From Halorubrum rubrum (lineage in GTDB: Archaea; Halobacteriota; Halobacteria; Halobacteriales; Haloferacaceae), in assembly GCF_024494685.1 (NCBI RefSeq), contig NZ_JANHDM010000012.1, positions 1 to 64,000 on the forward strand: 64,000 bases of DNA, in the 5' to 3' direction. Below the pieces are notes generated by a model. The model was given only the letters and a program-made list of their open reading frames with translations, was not told the origin of the DNA and searched no databases. Shown here piece after piece: positions 60,865 to 64,000 of the stretch (its first letter is position 1; each line of letters opens with the position of its first letter). The translations under genes were made by a program, and so were the position numbers.

Positions 60865-61530
60865 TCAGTCGATGAATCCGAGCGTCTCCTCGATGCGTCC
60901 CAGCTCGGGGCCGGTCGTGTCCTCGCCGACGACGTAGCCGTCGTCGCTCGCGACGAGCCCGGAGCCGACGAGCGGCGCGCCGTAGTTTACCGTCCCGAGA
61001 TCCGCCCGGACGTCGAGGGCCTCCTCGACGGCCTGAAGCTCGGACTCGCGGGACTTCGGGTGACAGAGTACGCCCGTGTCGTTCGCGACCGCCGCGGTGC
61101 CGACGGTCCGAACGTCCCCCAGGTCGCCACGTTCGACCGGGACGGAGAGGGTCTCTTTGATCGTCGTGATCGCCTCGCGCGGCAGGTCCGGGTGGACGTA
61201 CGCGCCGTAGTCGTTGGCCAACACGACGTTGCCTGCGGCGTTGATCCGGCCGGGCAACTCGTTCACCTCGCTGTCGGCGGCCTCGGCGATCCGCTCTCTC
61301 TCCCGGTCGGTCGCGCGCTCGGAGACGAGCAGGCCGTTCTCGTTGCCGACCGCCAGCGACCCGACGGTGTTCGAGCCGCCGACGGTCGTCGGGAGCACGT
61401 CCGCGCCGAGCTCCGCGCCGAGGTCCGCGGCGAGGTCGTCGTCGACGTCCGGCCTGACCAGGAGGAGGTCGTCGACGACGCGGGCGAAGACCCCCACGTA
61501 CGACGAGCCGGTGAAGGTCGCCCGTAACAC
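60865..61530 (-). CDS. eif6: Translation initiation factor aIF6
   Basis: A 221-aa pentein-fold anti-association factor. GTG start; five repeats with [60 protein letters not shown] and [18 protein letters not shown]. It binds the large subunit. It lies 1 nt from the L31e stop in the L39e-L31e-aIF6 order conserved across archaea. Confidence 0.94.
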   Translation of the reverse strand: MLRATFTGSSYVGVFARVVDDLLLVRPDVDDDLAADLGAELGADVLPTTVGGSNTVGSLAVGNENGLLVSERATDRERERIAEAADSEVNELPGRINAAGNVVLANDYGAYVHPDLPREAITTIKETLSVPVERGDLGDVRTVGTAAVANDTGVLCHPKSRESELQAVEEALDVRADLGTVNYGAPLVGSGLVASDDGYVVGEDTTGPELGRIEETLGFID

Positions 61531-61531
61531 G

Positions 61532-61810
61532 TTACTCGGCGTGCTCGGCTTCGACGACCGGCTCGCCGTCCTCGACGAACCGGGCCGCGCGGACGCGGAG
61601 CTTGCTCGGCGGGTTCTGCCGACCGTTCGCCCAGACGGCCTCGTTGACCGAGGCGTCGAGGATCACGTCCTCCCCGTCGACCGAGAAGTGCTTCGCGAGG
61701 TGCTCGCGGACGATCTTCACGGCGTAGTCGGCGCGCTGCTGGACGGGCTTCTCCTTGGCGTCGCGGAGCGGGACGGTGACGACACGCTCCTCGAAATCAC
61801 TCGTGCTCAT
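61532..61810 (-). CDS. rpl31e: Ribosomal protein L31e
   Basis: A 92-aa protein: [52 protein letters not shown]. Typical L31e size and motifs. Sandwiched between L39e and aIF6. Confidence 0.95.
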   Translation of the reverse strand: MSTSDFEERVVTVPLRDAKEKPVQQRADYAVKIVREHLAKHFSVDGEDVILDASVNEAVWANGRQNPPSKLRVRAARFVEDGEPVVEAEHAE

Positions 61811-61963
61811 TTACTCGTCGAGGTCGTTCCGACGCCAGTTGCGCCGCTTGGGGTTTCGCGTGACGTTCATGTCGGTCTTCATCATGACCCACGCGGGGAC
61901 GCGGGTGTTCTGGCGCTCGGCCTTCGCCAGACGCTTCTTTTTGGCCTTCGATTTGTCTCCCAT
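61811..61963 (-). CDS. rpl39e: Ribosomal protein L39e
   Basis: A 50-aa basic protein: [49 protein letters not shown]. The WRRNDL end is the L39e hallmark. First gene of the ribosomal trio. It adjoins L31e with no gap. Confidence 0.95.
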   Translation of the reverse strand: MGDKSKAKKKRLAKAERQNTRVPAWVMMKTDMNVTRNPKRRNWRRNDLDE

Positions 61964-62091
61964 AGTGGCCCACACTTCCGCCGGACCGCATAAAACCCCT
62001 TCCATACGATCCCGACGAGCGAGCCGTCACGACGGGAGTTCGGCCGGACGTCACGACGGCGGTTCGGTCGCTCGCCAGGGTCGGCTCCCCG

Positions 62092-63231
62092 TCACCACTC
62101 GCGTGCCGCGAGCGTCGCGTAGAGGTCCCGGCACCGGTCGAGCACGTCGATAGAGACGCTCTCCGTCTCCGTGTGCGCCTCGCCGGGCTCCGAGGGGCCA
62201 CAGACGAGACACTCCGTGCCGGCCTCCGACAGCCATCCCGCATCGGTGGCGTGCGGTTTGGTGACGTGTTCGGGGCGACCGAGCCCGCGGGCCTCGTGGA
62301 CCTCGCGCGCGGCCGACAGCGCGGCGTCGGCGAACGCGTCGTCGCCACAGCCCATCGGCGGGAGGTCCTGGTCGACGGTCCACTCGACGCCGGAAACCGC
62401 CTCCGTGCGCGCCAGGTCCGCCCGCTCGCCGGGGACGGTTCGTTCGTCGATCGTCACCTCACACCGGTCGGGGATCACGTTCCAGGTGTCGCCGCCGTGG
62501 AAGCCCGTGACGACGACCGACCCGGTCACGTCCTCGCCGAACACCGTCGCCTTCGGGGCGTCGAGCCCCCGGACGACGTCGACGGCGTCGCAGGCGCGGT
62601 AGACCGCGTTCTCTCCCGCCTCGGGCTCGGAGGCGTGTGCCGCGTCGCCCGACGCGACGAGCGTCGACGCCCGCCGGCCCTTGTGGGCGACGACGACGTC
62701 GGTCACGCCCGGCTTCGAGTAGTTCGTCGACCCCTCCGCGACGAGCGCGTGGTCGGGAACGAACCCCTCGTCTATCGCGTGGCGTGCCCCCTCGCCGCCG
62801 GTCTCCTCGCCGACGAGGGAGGCGACCGCGAGCTCTCGACCCGCCGGCGGCGTCGCGTCCCGGAACGCGAGCAGGCAGGCGGCGACCGCGCCCTTCATGT
62901 CCGCCGTCCCGCGGCCGTGGATCCGGCCGTCGCGGCGCTCGACGACGTACTCGCCGTCCGTCCCCTCGCCCGCCGTCTGCCGCTCCGCCGGCGGGACCAC
63001 GTCGTGGTGGCCGACGAGCGCGAACGTCCCCGCGTCGGGGTCGGTGCCGATCCCAGGCTTGCCGTTTCCTCCCGCCCGCTTGTACGCGATCACGTTGCCG
63101 ACCGCGTCGCGCTCGACGTCGGCGTCGGTCTCCGCCCGGAGCCACTCCTCGATGGCGTCGCCGGCTGCGGTCTCGTCCTCGTGGGAGGGGATCGAGACCA
63201 GCCGTTCGGTCAGGTCCGCGAGTTCGCTCAT
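62092..63231 (-). CDS. M20-family ArgE/DapE-type peptidase
   Basis: A 379-aa Zn amidohydrolase. Ligands: VGHHDVVPP, HGRGTADMKGAVAA (Asp), VGEETGGEGA (Glu pair), DHALVAEGSTN and a C-terminal CLVCGPSEPGEAHTETE (His). The dimerisation domain holds VAHKGRRASTLVASGDAAHA. Either acetylornithine deacetylase or succinyl-diaminopimelate desuccinylase activity is possible; the context does not decide. Confidence 0.85.
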   Translation of the reverse strand: MSELADLTERLVSIPSHEDETAAGDAIEEWLRAETDADVERDAVGNVIAYKRAGGNGKPGIGTDPDAGTFALVGHHDVVPPAERQTAGEGTDGEYVVERRDGRIHGRGTADMKGAVAACLLAFRDATPPAGRELAVASLVGEETGGEGARHAIDEGFVPDHALVAEGSTNYSKPGVTDVVVAHKGRRASTLVASGDAAHASEPEAGENAVYRACDAVDVVRGLDAPKATVFGEDVTGSVVVTGFHGGDTWNVIPDRCEVTIDERTVPGERADLARTEAVSGVEWTVDQDLPPMGCGDDAFADAALSAAREVHEARGLGRPEHVTKPHATDAGWLSEAGTECLVCGPSEPGEAHTETESVSIDVLDRCRDLYATLAAREW

Positions 63232-63315
63232 ACACCCGAGTCTGCGGACGGACACATAAATGCGCGCGGAACGGGTCGGTCGACGGGCGTCACGTCGTGA
63301 GTCGGGTGGCGACCG

Positions 63316-63600
63316 TCACGTCGTGAACAGTTCGGTCCCGTCCGGGACCGCGAACAGCCCCAGCCGGACGCCGGCGTCGAGCCACCCGTAGCCGTACGAG
63401 TAGGACGCGAGCGCGTTGACGGGGTCGCCGTTCGCGCGGAAGTGGCGGCCGTCCTCCAGGTACGACTCCGCCATCTCGGCGACGTCGGCGGCGGCGTCGC
63501 CGAGCGGGGTGTCCGCCGGAGGCCGCGGCTCCGCGGCATCGAGCGCGTCGGCGAGCATCCGCTCGTACCGGTCCGTCTTCTCCGCGAGGTCGGCGGTCAT
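63316..63600 (-). CDS. DUF357 protein
   Basis: A 94-aa helical protein: TDRYERMLADALDAAEPRPP, AEMAESYLEDGRHFRANGDP, VNALASYSYGYGWLDAGVRL. The YLxDGxxF...NALASxSYGxGWLDAG signature is DUF357, a small archaeal family. The ATG at MTADLAEK was chosen; upstream codons in frame are arginine-rich and uncharacteristic. Confidence 0.85.
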   Translation of the reverse strand: MTADLAEKTDRYERMLADALDAAEPRPPADTPLGDAAADVAEMAESYLEDGRHFRANGDPVNALASYSYGYGWLDAGVRLGLFAVPDGTELFTT

Positions 63601-63868
63601 ACCGTCCCCTTCTCGGGGACGGCCAAAAGTCGATCCCACTCGCGTCACCCTTGCGCCGTCCTCGTTTCCGTCCAGACGCCGGTCCTGCCTGTCCGTGATG
63701 ATCCGAGTGAATGACGGGTCCCTTATGGCTCGGACGGCGAGGGGATCCCGGTCGACGTGCCTCTGACGACACACCGACCGTATCTTTTGAGCGTGCTCGG
63801 CTCCGTCCGCTCACCGTCGTACCGGACCGACACGGGACTATAGGACCCTCCGGCGTGTAGTCGGCGAC

Positions 63869-64000
63869 ATGACCGACTGGCCGCGCCGCGCGGAGCGCTG
63901 GTTCCTGTTGCGCGCGAACCGACTCCTCGTCGCCGGCACGTTGACCGCCGCGGTGTTCGTCGCGTTCGTGGTCGCCGTCTCCGTGCTCCCGCCGCCGTTC
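63869..64000 (+). CDS. Membrane protein, 5' end only
   Basis: The first 44 codons of a gene running off the window: MTDWPRRAERWFLLRANRLL, then a hydrophobic span (VAGTLTAAVFVAFVVAVSVL) and PPPF. Family unknown from this much sequence. Confidence 0.6.
   Translation, partial: MTDWPRRAERWFLLRANRLLVAGTLTAAVFVAFVVAVSVLPPPF

Overview
The window is haloarchaeal chromosome, most like Halorubrum or a close relative. The grounds are the very high GC in most genes, strongly acidic proteins, TATA-like boxes about 25-35 nt before start codons with little or no leader, archaeal information-processing genes (aIF2 beta with TRAM, aIF6, L31e, L39e, L18Ae, FtsY, prefoldin alpha, Dph2), a DacZ-type diadenylate cyclase, DpsA and several proteins known to me only from haloarchaea. 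The genus is an inference; no 16S gene is present.

Layout. (1) 1-10094: an accessory segment of lower GC. It holds a C-terminally truncated type IIG-like restriction-modification gene, a DUF433/DUF5615 toxin-antitoxin remnant, and a leftward run of tightly overlapping small virus/plasmid-type genes (AbrB-like proteins, a private PCNA, an HNH nuclease, many CxxC mini-proteins, half of a C5 cytosine methyltransferase). It ends exactly at the 3' end of a tRNA-Tyr gene. I read it as a decayed integrated element; no integrase is visible. (2) 10.2-25.5 kb: core genes, including Lhr and MrfA-type helicases, a GT81-like glycosyltransferase, an MFS carrier, the c-di-AMP synthase dacZ overlapping an MscS-like channel gene, aldo/keto reductase and SDR enzymes. 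(3) 25.7-34.4 kb: the most unusual locus. Three tandem exported proteins have SipW/TasA-type N termini, and two carry a von Willebrand A domain nested inside the TasA-like framework. Four paralogous membrane-anchored winged-helix regulators (DUF7344-like) flank them. Two of the intergenic gaps carry an identical 44-bp tRNA-minihelix-like repeat followed by a hairpin over the ribosome-binding region. (4) 34.4-58 kb: photolyase, a gene-free repeat-rich stretch, dpsA, a DtxR-type metal regulator with three recognisable operators, MFS carriers, an Lrp/AsnC-aminotransferase pair, a phosphotransferase, Dph2, an M20 amidohydrolase with a DUF3830 protein, and an XPD-family helicase. (5) 58-64 kb: a translation/targeting cluster. 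The initiator tRNA-Met lies just upstream of aIF2 beta on the same strand, followed by ftsY-pfdA-rpl18a-eif6-rpl31e-rpl39e, an M20 peptidase, DUF357 and the start of a membrane protein.

How the parts fit. DacZ and the small MscS channel form an obvious osmotic-signalling pair. The DtxR regulator, its operators and the neighbouring CxxC/amphi-Trp operon look like a metal-responsive unit. The exported trio plus membrane-bound HTH proteins look like a self-regulated cell-surface fibre or adhesion module; that function is inference from architecture, not shown by the sequence alone.
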